A DNA stretch of 64,000 nt. Source: an uncultured Prochlorococcus sp. Its GTDB lineage: Bacteria; Cyanobacteriota; Cyanobacteriia; PCC-6307; Cyanobiaceae. Position numbers and translations under genes: made by a program. Position 1 is the first letter of the stretch. Each line of letters begins with the position of its first letter. Location: positions 1 through 64,000 of the forward strand of contig CAJWWR010000002.1 in the NCBI GenBank assembly GCA_913048245.1, in the 5' to 3' direction. Under the pieces are notes generated by a model. That model saw nothing but the letters and a program-made list of their open reading frames with translations, made no database searches and was not told the origin of the DNA. Positions 15,999-24,708 of the stretch are shown here, in pieces.

Positions 15999-16549
15999 TT
16001 TATTGTCTTATTTAATTGGAATAATATTTTATCCACTACTTGCTCCGTAGACTCTTCGTTAATAGAAACTTTAATATCTGCCTGAGCATACAAATATTTT
16101 CTATCATTCAAGATATCTAAATATACCTTCTTATAATCTTTTACATTTAGTAAAGGTCTTTTTTTTGTTTGATCTTTAATTCTCTTTAACGCAATTTCAG
16201 CTCTCAAGTCAATCCAAACAACTATACCTTGTCTAAAAACTCCCCAATTTTCTTTTCTTGTTATTACCCCACCTCCAGTTGATACGATCATTGATGGTAT
16301 CTGAATAATTTCTTTCAAACATTTTGTCTCTAATTCCCTAAAATAATTTTCGCCATCCTCATCAAAAATTTTATCAATTGATTTTTTCGTTATATTCTCT
16401 ATTAATGTATCAAGATCGACAAACTTATAATTTAATTGTTTTGCCAGTTCTGGTCCAGTTTTAGATTTCCCACTACCCATCATTCCAATTAAAAAAATAC
16501 TTCTTCCTTGAATAGTATTAATAATGGTTTTTATGAAATTTGGTTCCAT
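15995..16549 (-). CDS. aroK: Shikimate kinase
   Basis: A 184-residue P-loop kinase that phosphorylates shikimate at O-3 in the chorismate pathway. Walker A is GMMGSGKSKTG (about 22-32), the shikimate-binding acid is in FVDLDTLIE (about 43-51), the LID-proximal FRELE is near 68, STGGGV is near 90, and the lid KKRPLL is near 128. It is complete in length. The start ATG lies 50 bases from the opposing double-PTPS gene start, so the two genes are divergent with a short shared promoter. It is convergent and overlapping with the CRR7-like gene. Confidence 0.92.
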   Translation of the reverse strand: MEPNFIKTIINTIQGRSIFLIGMMGSGKSKTGPELAKQLNYKFVDLDTLIENITKKSIDKIFDEDGENYFRELETKCLKEIIQIPSMIVSTGGGVITRKENWGVFRQGIVVWIDLRAEIALKRIKDQTKKRPLLNVKDYKKVYLDILNDRKYLYAQADIKVSINEESTEQVVDKILFQLNKTIN

Positions 16550-16599
16550 ACAGACAAAAGAGTCATCAAGACTCTAATATATTAATACTGCAAGTACTC

Positions 16600-17526
16600 A
16601 TGAATAACACATTTCCTAAAAGAATCCATGGCATGGGTCGCGAATGCGTTATCACTCGACGTGCCTGTTTTAGTTCTAGTCATAGATATTGGCTACCCGA
16701 AAAAAGCGATGAAGAAAATCTCTCCATTTTTGGAAAGTGTAGTATTGCTCCAGGTCATGGACATAACTATGAATTGATCGTTTCTATGGGAGGCAAACTT
16801 GATCAGGATGGCATGGTATTAAATCTTTCAAATGTTAAGCATGCCATAAAAGAAAAAGTTACAGGTCAACTAGATTTTCAATTCTTAAATAATACTTGGC
16901 CTGAATTTGACGTCACCAAACCCCAAGGAGTCTTACCAACAACCGAAGCTCTTATAAGAGTAATATGGGAACGTCTAAAAAGTGATTTACCTCTAATTGC
17001 GTTAAGATTGTACGAAAACCCTAATTTGTGGGTCGATTTTTATGGAAACAAAATGGAAGCTCTATTAACAGTTCAAACTCATTTTGCGGCTGCACATCGC
17101 TTAGCAAAAGAAGAAATTACTTTCAAAGAAAATACTGAAATATATGGCAAATGTGCCAGAGTAAATGGACACGGACACAACTACATACTTGATGTCACTG
17201 TAAGAGGTGAGATAGATCAAAGAACAGGCATGATATGTAACTTATCTGCTCTGAACAAAATTATTGAGGACCTTATCGTTGAAAAATTAGATCATACATT
17301 TCTAAATAAGGATATTGATTTCTTTAAAACTTGTGTTCCTACCGCTGAAAATATAGCTTTATATATTGCAGATATTTTACGTAACCCAATTAAGGATATC
17401 GGGGCCAATTTGCATAAAATAAAACTACAAGAAAGTCCAAATAATGCAGCGGAAATATATGCTGAACAAAGCATCTCAAATCTCTCTAATATTAAGAATG
17501 AAGAATCATTAGTAACACAAGCTTGA
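16600..17526 (+). CDS. Tandem two-domain 6-pyruvoyl-tetrahydropterin synthase/QueD-like protein
   Basis: A 308-residue protein with two PTPS-fold domains (about 10-160 and 165-290). Each has the catalytic/zinc signature: SSSHRYW and KCSIAPGHGHNYEL in domain 1, AAAHRLA and KCARVNGHGHNYIL in domain 2. The Cys-x4-GHGHNY pattern resembles PTPS/cyanobacterial 6-carboxytetrahydropterin synthases acting on dihydroneopterin triphosphate. The product could be a pterin or a queuosine precursor. I chose the ATG at 16600; an in-frame ATG at 16633, right before the first strand, is an equally plausible start. The next gene begins inside the stop codon. The two-domain fusion is unusual compared with single-domain bacterial QueD. 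Confidence 0.8.
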   Translation: MNNTFPKRIHGMGRECVITRRACFSSSHRYWLPEKSDEENLSIFGKCSIAPGHGHNYELIVSMGGKLDQDGMVLNLSNVKHAIKEKVTGQLDFQFLNNTWPEFDVTKPQGVLPTTEALIRVIWERLKSDLPLIALRLYENPNLWVDFYGNKMEALLTVQTHFAAAHRLAKEEITFKENTEIYGKCARVNGHGHNYILDVTVRGEIDQRTGMICNLSALNKIIEDLIVEKLDHTFLNKDIDFFKTCVPTAENIALYIADILRNPIKDIGANLHKIKLQESPNNAAEIYAEQSISNLSNIKNEESLVTQA

Positions 17527-18194
17527 TCAGACCGAGAATTATACTAGTTATAGCTTCAAGCATAGATGGAAGAATAGCTATTCCAAGTGGAGCCATATCG
17601 AATCTTGGAAGTCTGGAAGACAAGAAAATATTAAACGATTCACTATCCAAAGTAGATGCAACTATATTTGGTTCAGGAACCTTGAAAACGCATAAGAGTA
17701 ATTTCCTAGTTAAAAACTATACAAATACTAAAGATATAAGATTATCTAATAAACAACCAATTTCAATAGTAGCTGGTAATCCTAATTATTTTTCATATGA
17801 TTGGCAATTCTTTAAACAGCCAATAAGGAGATGGTTATTAAACTCTACAAAATATCCTTTAAAAGACAAAAGCAACTTTGAAAAAGAATTCTTTTTTAAA
17901 GAGGATATTTTTACTATCTTGAAATTACTTAAGAAAGAAGGAGTAAATTCTATTGCATTACTTGGAGGAGCAAAACTAATTTATTCTTTTGCTTTAGAAA
18001 ATCTTATTGATGAGATCAAAATAACAGTTGTTCCAAGAATTATAGGGGGAGAATACTCATGGATTCCTGCTGTGAAAAGCAATTGTATTTTTAAAACAAA
18101 TCAGGAATGGAAACTTGTTAGATCTGAAGAATTATCTTCTAATGAAATCTTTCTGCATTATTCCAAATTAAAAAGTCTAAATAATAATAAATGA
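17523..18194 (+). CDS. RibD C-terminal/dihydrofolate reductase-like reductase
   Basis: A 223-residue stand-alone reductase domain of the RibD_C family. The N-terminal PRIILVIASSIDGRIAIPSG has the typical S-x-DGR-I motif, and VNSIALLGGAKLIYSFALENLIDEI and VVPRIIGG form the NADPH-binding half. The family reduces the ribosyl-amino-pyrimidine riboflavin intermediate; homologues act on pterins or other substrates. There is no deaminase domain. The reading frame has no Met codon at all: initiation is probably the TTG overlapping the previous TGA (TTGA), indicating translational coupling to the PTPS-like gene. Its end overlaps the next gene by 4 bases (ATGA). Confidence 0.78.
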   Translation: MIRPRIILVIASSIDGRIAIPSGAISNLGSLEDKKILNDSLSKVDATIFGSGTLKTHKSNFLVKNYTNTKDIRLSNKQPISIVAGNPNYFSYDWQFFKQPIRRWLLNSTKYPLKDKSNFEKEFFFKEDIFTILKLLKKEGVNSIALLGGAKLIYSFALENLIDEIKITVVPRIIGGEYSWIPAVKSNCIFKTNQEWKLVRSEELSSNEIFLHYSKLKSLNNNK

Positions 18195-19348
18195 ATAAGC
18201 ATAACTATCAGATAAATATTTATTTTTCAATTAGGCAAATCAATCAAAAAGAATGGGAGAACTTATTAAGTGAAAATAACAACCCTTTTTATGACTGGGA
18301 ATGGTTAGTTAATCTTGAAACTTCGAAAAGTGTTTCAAGAGAAACTGGATGGCAACCACTTTATTTCTCTGTTAATCTTGAAAACAATATAATTGCTATA
18401 GCGCCTTTATTTTTAAAAAATCATAGTTATGGAGAGTTCATTTTTGATCAATCTTTCGCAAAACTTGCAGATGAATTAGATTTACAATATTACCCAAAAC
18501 TAATAGGCATGAGCCCATATAGCCCAGTAGAGGGATACAAGTTTTTATATAAGAATCAATCTAGTAAATCAGAAATAACAGAATTACTCTTAACTGCTAT
18601 TGAGGGGTTTGCAAGTAATAATAATATCCTAAGCTGTAACTTTCTGTATGTTGATATTGAATGGAGTAATTTATTACACAATCTTGGTTATCGCAAATGG
18701 ATCAATATTAGAAGTGAATGGCAATCTAAAGGAGAAAGATCATTTGATGAATTTTTAACGAGATTTAACTCTAATCAAAGAAAAAATATAAAAAAAGAGA
18801 GGAAATCAATTATTAATCAAAAAATCAATATTGAAATTATAAGAAACGACAAAGTCAACCTAGCAGTACTAAAAAAAATGCATAATTTTTATGCTCAGCA
18901 CTGCGCAAGGTGGGGGGTATGGGGTAGCAAATACCTGACTCCACAATTTTTTGATTCACTATTAAAACAAAAAGAAAAAGTTTTAATATTCGCGGCCCAT
19001 CAAAACAAGTCATCAGAGATTATTGCCATGTCAATGTGTATAAAAAACAAAGATTGCTTATGGGGAAGATATTGGGGGAGTAAAGAGGAATTCAAAAACT
19101 TACATTTTGAATTGTGTTACTACCAGCCTATCGAATGGGCAATATCCAACGGAATTCAATTCTTTGATCCAGGTGCTGGAGGTAAGCACAAAAGAAGAAG
19201 AGGATTTTTTGCCAGGGAAACAAATAGTTATCATAAGTGGTTTGACAATAACATGAGCAGAATTATTCACCAATGGCTAAACGATGTAAATAAGCAAACT
19301 TTATACGAAATAGATATCGAAAATCAATCAATACCCTTTATTAAATAA
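18191..19348 (+). CDS. FemAB-like/peptidogalycan biosynthesis GNAT protein (DUF482-type)
   Basis: A 385-residue protein of the GNAT/FemAB superfamily. Markers are the N-terminal NNNPFYDWEWLVNLE, GWQPLYFSV, the FLTRFNSNQRKNIKKERK motif near 200, and the C-terminal FDPGAGGKHKRRRGFFARETNSYHKW, a hallmark of the cyanobacterial/proteobacterial DUF482 family. Fem-type enzymes transfer amino acids from tRNA to peptidoglycan precursors, but the acceptor here is unknown. The start ATG overlaps the RibD-like stop (ATGA), so it is co-translated with the pterin-type enzymes, an unexpected pairing. No signal peptide or membrane segment is present. Confidence 0.8.
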   Translation: MNKHNYQINIYFSIRQINQKEWENLLSENNNPFYDWEWLVNLETSKSVSRETGWQPLYFSVNLENNIIAIAPLFLKNHSYGEFIFDQSFAKLADELDLQYYPKLIGMSPYSPVEGYKFLYKNQSSKSEITELLLTAIEGFASNNNILSCNFLYVDIEWSNLLHNLGYRKWINIRSEWQSKGERSFDEFLTRFNSNQRKNIKKERKSIINQKINIEIIRNDKVNLAVLKKMHNFYAQHCARWGVWGSKYLTPQFFDSLLKQKEKVLIFAAHQNKSSEIIAMSMCIKNKDCLWGRYWGSKEEFKNLHFELCYYQPIEWAISNGIQFFDPGAGGKHKRRRGFFARETNSYHKWFDNNMSRIIHQWLNDVNKQTLYEIDIENQSIPFIK

Positions 19349-19599
19349 TTTCTGATAGTCAATTATGGTTATAAAATCTTATTTTTAATAGATGAATTGG
19401 ATAAATTAAATATAAATATAAACTTAAAAAATATCTTTGTTAATCTTAATACATTTTAGAAAGGAATTATATTAGTAGAAATTTAATTATCTTCTCATTT
19501 ACAATTAAAAATAACTAACGGAATATTCTTTAAATATAATTACTTGTCAATTAACTTTTATAATTTTTCTTCTCTCAAACTGTTTAATTGGCAATAGCC

Positions 19600-19605
19600 T
19601 ATAAT
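19600..19605 (+). promoter_or_regulatory. Candidate -10 box upstream of the DUF4346 gene
   Basis: TATAAT lies 23 bases before the ATG at 19629, at the end of a 280-base AT-rich gap after the FemAB-like gene. The rest of that gap shows no gene or hairpin that I can support. Confidence 0.4.
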
Positions 19606-19628
19606 TTATAAAAAACAATATTTCTCTA

Positions 19629-20015
19629 ATGGAAGCAGAAAAAATCAAAACAAAAATAATAAAAAAAGATAAGTTATTATCTGATCGGTATATAAATTTA
19701 GATCCATCGGGATATTTTATTATCAAAGTAGACCATATAAAAAAAATAATTTTAGTAGAGCATTTTTTAAATAAAATTGATAATAAAGGATATGCAATAG
19801 ATCCCATAACTAATGAACCCATAGCATGTGATTCCATTATAAAAAGAAAGGAAAACGTTACATTCGAAGGTCATTCTGCAAAAGAATTGGGAATATTAAT
19901 TACAGAAAATAGAAATGACCTTATCTCTAAATTTGACCACGCTTTATATCTTGGAAGGGAATTGCAAAAAGCAGAACAATGTTTACTAGAAGAATCAATA
20001 TATATTCAAGATTAA
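19629..20015 (+). CDS. Conserved cyanobacterial protein, DUF4346-like
   Basis: A 128-residue soluble protein. The DPSGYFIIKVDHIKKIILVEHF motif, followed by GYAIDPITNEPIACDSI and GHSAKELGILITEN, resembles cyanobacterial DUF4346 proteins, which I recall also as a C-terminal extension of dihydropteroate synthase-like enzymes. Function unknown. There are no membrane segments; a lone cysteine lies in IACDS and another in AEQCLL. It is expressed from its own promoter region and followed by the petL-like microgene on the same strand. Confidence 0.65.
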   Translation: MEAEKIKTKIIKKDKLLSDRYINLDPSGYFIIKVDHIKKIILVEHFLNKIDNKGYAIDPITNEPIACDSIIKRKENVTFEGHSAKELGILITENRNDLISKFDHALYLGRELQKAEQCLLEESIYIQD

Positions 20016-20075
20016 GAAATCAAACTAAACTTTTTTAATTTTCATTGAAAGTGTTAAATTAAAAAAAAAAAAAAA

Positions 20076-20168
20076 ATGAACATTATTTTCTACTTGTCTT
20101 TTATAGCATTCGGTTTTGGATCAGCTTTTTTATTAGATAGGCTCTTAAGAGCTGTTAAGTTAATATAA
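20076..20168 (+). CDS. petL: 30-residue membrane protein, probable cytochrome b6f subunit PetL
   Basis: A short frame encodes MNIIFYLSFIAFGFGSAFLL followed by DRLLRAVKLI, a single transmembrane helix with a positively charged end. PetL (b6f subunit VI) has about 31 residues, one helix and a C-terminal LRxIKLI-like end, which this matches. It would sit at the periphery of the cytochrome b6f complex in the thylakoid and stabilise it. It is preceded by a poly-A run and lies 6 bases from the convergent rimO stop. The identification rests on size, topology and the terminal motif only; another microprotein is possible. Confidence 0.5.
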   Translation: MNIIFYLSFIAFGFGSAFLLDRLLRAVKLI

Positions 20169-20173
20169 TTGAA

Positions 20174-21529
20174 TCAAATAAATTTCTTAAACTCCCCATA
20201 TAAATCATATTCATCAGTAAAAGATATTCTTGCTTCTACAAATTTACCCACAAATTCTTCTTTATTAATTTGCTCATTAGAAATAGATAAAAAAACATTA
20301 CCATCAATTTCTGGTGAGAAATTATAAGATCTTCCTTTCAACTGATTATCATCTGAAACACCCTCAATTAAAACTTTTAGATCCTTACCTAGGAACCTCT
20401 GATTCCTGTTCTTTGATATCTCTTGTTGAATAGATATGATGTTATCTTTTCTGGCCTCTGCAATTTCTTTAGGCACTCTATGAGGTAAATCATATGCTTT
20501 GGTACCTTTTTCGGGTGAGAATGTGAAAACTCCAACATGATCAAATTTATGCCTTTTTAAGAAATCTACAAGATGTTCAAAGTGATCTAGCTTTTCACCA
20601 GGATAACCGACGATAACGCTTGTTCTTAATATTGCCTCAGGTATTTCAGTTTTAATTTTTTTAAGAATTGATTCATTCAGAGCAGATTGCCAGGGTCTAT
20701 TCATTTTCTTGAGAACTTCCGGATGACTATGCTGAAGAGGTAAATCAAAATAAGGCAGAATATTTTGTGATTCTTTGAATGTCTTTATAACTTGATCATT
20801 GAGTCCAGTTGGGTAAGCATAATGAACCCTTATCCAAGGGACTGGAAGCTTGGATAATTCATTTAATAATTTTGCTAAACAAGGTTGACCATAAATATCT
20901 TGACCATAATTGGTAGTTATTTGACTAATCAAAATAATTTCCTTTATACCTATAGAATACAAATATTCAGCCTCAGAAATAATAGATTCAATAGTTCTAC
21001 TTCTCTGCCTACCCCTCAAAGTCGGGATAATACAAAATGAGCAATTATAATCACAACCTTCTGCTATTCGTAAGTAAGCAACATATTTATCATCTTGTAA
21101 TTTCCTGGGGATTAATTGATCTGCAATATATTCTGGATTTTTTGATACTTCATTTACTACTTCTCCTTTTTTTACCTTATCAATTACATTGACAATTTTT
21201 TGATAATCACCTGTACCAACCAGTCCTTTAATCTCAGGCATTTCTTTTAATAATTCTTCCTGAAAATGCTGTGCTAAACATCCTGCAACAACAACTTTTT
21301 TTCCCTGGCTGGTAAATTCAAGAATTTTTCTTATGGATTCTTCTCTTGCCTTTTCAATAAAGCTACAAGTGTTTACAACAATAACATTTGCATCTTCAGT
21401 ATTGTTGCTTACTTGATAACCATCTTCATCTAATAGTCCTTGCATATGCTCGGTATCAACCAAGTTCTTTTCACAACCAATATGGCTAAAAGCTATCTTC
21501 TGCAATTTAGTTGTGTTTAAATCAGTCAA
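20174..21529 (-). CDS. rimO: Ribosomal protein S12 methylthiotransferase RimO
   Basis: A 451-residue radical-SAM methylthiotransferase. The N-terminal UPF0004 domain holds the auxiliary-cluster cysteines ([32 protein letters not shown]). The SAM-cluster motif CDYNCSFC is near 160, and a C-terminal TRAM domain spans about 385-451. GCEKN together with NTCSFIEKA separates RimO from MiaB. It adds a methylthio group to an aspartate of ribosomal protein S12 and needs two [4Fe-4S] clusters, connecting it to the suf system in this window. It is divergent from the VKOR gene. Confidence 0.93.
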   Translation of the reverse strand: MTDLNTTKLQKIAFSHIGCEKNLVDTEHMQGLLDEDGYQVSNNTEDANVIVVNTCSFIEKAREESIRKILEFTSQGKKVVVAGCLAQHFQEELLKEMPEIKGLVGTGDYQKIVNVIDKVKKGEVVNEVSKNPEYIADQLIPRKLQDDKYVAYLRIAEGCDYNCSFCIIPTLRGRQRSRTIESIISEAEYLYSIGIKEIILISQITTNYGQDIYGQPCLAKLLNELSKLPVPWIRVHYAYPTGLNDQVIKTFKESQNILPYFDLPLQHSHPEVLKKMNRPWQSALNESILKKIKTEIPEAILRTSVIVGYPGEKLDHFEHLVDFLKRHKFDHVGVFTFSPEKGTKAYDLPHRVPKEIAEARKDNIISIQQEISKNRNQRFLGKDLKVLIEGVSDDNQLKGRSYNFSPEIDGNVFLSISNEQINKEEFVGKFVEARISFTDEYDLYGEFKKFI

Positions 21530-21639
21530 TTTTTTCTCTTTTAAATCAATAACAATTATTTAAAGCGAATAAAGTTTTATTCAAGACTTTAGTTAGTATT
21601 AATATTAGAATAAAATGAAAACAAATAACAACAAATTAG

Positions 21640-22572
21640 ATGAGTTTGAATACTTTAAATAGAAGAAATATAAAAGAATTAAGACTACCAAAAGTCTTAA
21701 TATCTATATTAAGTACTATTGGAATTGTAGATACAGCAACAATAACATTAGATAAATTTGGATTATTTAATTCATCAAAATTTTGTTTAACAAGTAATGG
21801 TTGCGATATTGTTTTAAATAGCTCATGGGGGACCCTGCTATATCTTAACAAGACGGCTATTCCATTATCACTTGCAGGTTTAATAACATATTCATCATTA
21901 TTAATAATTTCTCTTTTATTAACGTTTAATTTCTTTTCAAAGAATAGTAAATTAAATAGATTTTTCTGGTGGCTAATTTTCCTAATATCTTGTGGTTCTT
22001 CTAGTTTTAGTTTAATTCTGGTATTTGACGTTATGATGTCTAAACTTAATACCTATTGCACTTTTTGTATAGTTTCTGCAATTATCTCTTTTTCAATTTT
22101 CATACTTTCTATTATTGGTGCAAAGTTCGAGAGCAGAGAAACAATCTTTTACAGAGGCTTTATAGTTTTTTTGACATTTCTTGTTGGAGGATTAATTTGG
22201 TCGAATAATTTAGACACTGCCAAAAAAGATTCTATCAATCAAGAATCTAATCTCGAAGTAATATCATCCGAAGCAAACGAAGCAAGAATAAATTTTGCTA
22301 AATTCCTAAGTAAAAATAATATAATTATGTATAGTTTATGGCATTGTGGTTGGTGTCAAAAACAAAAAGAATTTTTTGGTAAGGAAGCCTTAAAAGAACT
22401 AACTATTGTTGAGTGCGCAAAGCAAGATGAATATGGACTTAATGAATTTTGCTTAAGTAAAGGTATCACCTCAACTCCTACTTGGGAAATAGACGGCGAA
22501 CTCATTAGTGGTGCCATGTCTCTAAATGATTTAGCTAGGTTAACTGGCTATACTGGTAATACGAAGTTCTAA
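21640..22572 (+). CDS. VKOR-thioredoxin fusion, disulfide-forming membrane enzyme
   Basis: A 310-residue protein. Residues 15-190 are a VKOR domain with about five membrane helices: loop cysteines in KFCLTSNGCDIVL, the PLSLAGL motif, and the redox CTFC pair in helix 4. After a short linker, residues 220-310 are a periplasm/lumen-facing thioredoxin-like domain with active-site CGWC and a cis-proline segment STPTWEI. Such fusions oxidise exported cysteines and pass electrons to quinone; in cyanobacteria the homologue supports disulfide formation. It is divergent from rimO and 44 bases upstream of a free copy of its own thioredoxin domain. Confidence 0.9.
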   Translation: MSLNTLNRRNIKELRLPKVLISILSTIGIVDTATITLDKFGLFNSSKFCLTSNGCDIVLNSSWGTLLYLNKTAIPLSLAGLITYSSLLIISLLLTFNFFSKNSKLNRFFWWLIFLISCGSSSFSLILVFDVMMSKLNTYCTFCIVSAIISFSIFILSIIGAKFESRETIFYRGFIVFLTFLVGGLIWSNNLDTAKKDSINQESNLEVISSEANEARINFAKFLSKNNIIMYSLWHCGWCQKQKEFFGKEALKELTIVECAKQDEYGLNEFCLSKGITSTPTWEIDGELISGAMSLNDLARLTGYTGNTKF

Positions 22573-22616
22573 AAAACTTTCAGTTATTTTCTTATTGATT
22601 GGAGCAAGCTAAAAAA

Positions 22617-23051
22617 ATGTTTATCAGAATTTTTATCTTTATTTTTAGTATCCTATTAGCATGTTTTTTTGGCACTCATAATCTAAATACTGCAGAAGCA
22701 AATACTATCAGAGAAGGAACAACATCCAACAAAATAATATCTCCCAAAGAAAATCAGGCAAATGTAAATTTTGCAAAATTCTTAACTAACAATAATGTGG
22801 TTTTATACACTGCTTGGTACTGTTCGCACTGTCATAATCAAAAAGATTTATTTGGGAAAGAAGCACTAAAAGAACTAACTATTGTTGAGTGTGCAGAGCA
22901 AGATGAATATACTTTTAGTGAAGTCTGCAAAGCGAAAGATATAACAGGTACACCTTCTTGGGAAATAGATAATCATATTTTTTCTGGAACAAGAAGTCTG
23001 GCAGAATTAGCAGAATTAACTAATTATCCAGGAAGCTTTAAGTTTGAATAA
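22617..23051 (+). CDS. Exported thioredoxin-like protein, paralogue of the upstream VKOR Trx domain
   Basis: A 144-residue protein. Residues 1-29 are a signal peptide or membrane anchor (lysine-free MFIRIFIFIFSILLACFFG core). Residues 50-144 are a thioredoxin-like domain with CSHC in the active site and GTPSWEI as the cis-proline loop. It closely matches the C-terminal domain of the preceding gene, sharing GKEALKELTIVECA and QDEY, with a 25-base identical DNA block. LLAC could serve as a lipobox. The ATG at 22617 is preferred over a TTG at 22599. A disulfide isomerase or client-specific partner of VKOR is inferred. It overlaps the convergent nadB stop by 14 bases. Confidence 0.82.
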   Translation: MFIRIFIFIFSILLACFFGTHNLNTAEANTIREGTTSNKIISPKENQANVNFAKFLTNNNVVLYTAWYCSHCHNQKDLFGKEALKELTIVECAEQDEYTFSEVCKAKDITGTPSWEIDNHIFSGTRSLAELAELTNYPGSFKFE

Positions 23052-24708
23052 AACCTTTAGTTATTTTTTTATTTTTCTGTTGTATTGAGTGGCAGTTCCA
23101 GCTAATTTTTGTTTGTGGGAAATCAACCCTGTAGTGACCTCCTCTGCTTTCCTCCCTAAAGATACATGCAGTCAATAATAAATGAGTTGTAATTTGCCTA
23201 TTCTCTAAATCAAGTAGTAAGTTAAGAGCTCTTCTATATTGCTCATCTAATACTAGGATTTGAGTATCTTTAATATTTTGTGTTTGATCTAGAAGAAAAT
23301 TATTTTTTAATTCCATCATCTCAGCTTCAAGAAATTTACGTAAATTCATCATTTTCTCTAATGATCGGGAAACACCTAAAGAATCCCAACATAATTTTCT
23401 CAGATGCTCAATTTTATCTGAAACTTGATAAACTAATTCTTCTTTAAGATTAGGCATATTACTTTTTATCTCAAGCCTATCGAATCCTAGAGAAGAAGAA
23501 TTAGATCGATTTACACATAGAGAGGCCATTTTTCTTGCGAAAACCAAACATTCCATAAGAGAGTTGCTGGCTAATCTATTAGCACCATGAACACCAGTAG
23601 ATGCTATCTCACCAACAGCATATAGCCCCTCAAGGGTAGAAGCTGCTTTTAAATCTGTTAAGACTCCTCCCATCCAATAATGTGCGGCTGGAGCTACTGG
23701 GATTGGCTCATTTAAAGGATTAATCCCATACTCTTGACATCTGTTTAAAATTGTAGGGAATCTTTTGACGACTTCTTCAGGATTGATAAATCTCAAATCT
23801 AAGCCAACATGATCGATATTATTTTTAATCATATTACTAATAATTGCTCTACTTACTTGATCTCTTGTCGAAAGATCGCCATCCTTCAAATGACTTACTG
23901 GACTTTTACCCCTGTTATCAACTAAAACTGCCCCCTCTCCTCTCAAAGCCTCAGATATCAAAAAGCATGGGGCACCATAAAATTTAAGTGCTGTAGGATG
24001 AAATTGAATAAATTCTAAATCTTGAATAACTGCTCCTGCATTCCATGCAAGGGCAATTCCTTCACCAGATGACTGAGACGGGTTTGTTGTATTGGTGAAT
24101 AAATGTCCACCACCACCAGTAGCTAAAACAACAACTTTTGCTCTAATCCAATATAAACTTGATCCATCAAGCACTTGCACACCTTGACATATTTCATCCT
24201 CAACTAATAGTTTTGTGACTCTAACGCCACGGCAATGGAGAACATTTTTCTTACTTTCTACGTGATCTTCAAGTACTTCGACAAGAGCCCTTCCTGTTCT
24301 ATCTTGAACATGCAAAACACGTCTACATGAATGTGCAGCCTCTAAAGTTGCAGATAATTTATTGAAATCTCTATCAAATATCATTCCTAATTCTTGTAGT
24401 CTTTTTATACAATCTGGTGCTTCTTTGACAAGCATATCAACAGCTTTAGGATCACAAAGACCATCTCCTGCTTCTAAGGTATCGCGTGCATGCAATGCAA
24501 AAGAATCTTCAGGTCTTATTACAGAAGCGAGTCCTCCTTGTGCCCATCTACTTGATGAGATTTTGCTTGTATTACGATTTAAAAGTAGGACATTTAAATT
24601 TGAAGGCAATTCTAAACAAGTCATCAAACCTGCTGCTCCTGCACCTATAACAATTACATCCCATTTATTGAGATCTATCTTTTCTTGCGAGAAAGGCTGT
24701 CTTAACAT
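23038..24708 (-). CDS. nadB: L-aspartate oxidase
   Basis: A 556-residue FAD enzyme that converts L-aspartate to iminoaspartate in NAD synthesis. The dinucleotide motif VIVIGAGAAGLMTCLEL lies near 18-34, SRWAQGGLASV near 52, the active-site HPTAL and EALRGEGAVLV segments near 240-260, and the C-terminal VGEIASTGVHGANRLASNSLMECLVFA near 365. The C-terminal helical domain is present. The succinate dehydrogenase-like relatives lack the compact NadB spacing and Q-rich start. The ATG overlaps the DUF3120 stop (TAATG), so the two genes are coupled, DUF3120 first. Confidence 0.94.
   Translation of the reverse strand: MLRQPFSQEKIDLNKWDVIVIGAGAAGLMTCLELPSNLNVLLLNRNTSKISSSRWAQGGLASVIRPEDSFALHARDTLEAGDGLCDPKAVDMLVKEAPDCIKRLQELGMIFDRDFNKLSATLEAAHSCRRVLHVQDRTGRALVEVLEDHVESKKNVLHCRGVRVTKLLVEDEICQGVQVLDGSSLYWIRAKVVVLATGGGGHLFTNTTNPSQSSGEGIALAWNAGAVIQDLEFIQFHPTALKFYGAPCFLISEALRGEGAVLVDNRGKSPVSHLKDGDLSTRDQVSRAIISNMIKNNIDHVGLDLRFINPEEVVKRFPTILNRCQEYGINPLNEPIPVAPAAHYWMGGVLTDLKAASTLEGLYAVGEIASTGVHGANRLASNSLMECLVFARKMASLCVNRSNSSSLGFDRLEIKSNMPNLKEELVYQVSDKIEHLRKLCWDSLGVSRSLEKMMNLRKFLEAEMMELKNNFLLDQTQNIKDTQILVLDEQYRRALNLLLDLENRQITTHLLLTACIFREESRGGHYRVDFPQTKISWNCHSIQQKNKKITKGFIQT

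Noticed and set aside
16540-16599. Extended start (TTG at 16540) for the double PTPS-fold protein
   Set aside because: The added residues are not family-like and would overlap aroK; an ATG at 16600 or 16633 fits better.
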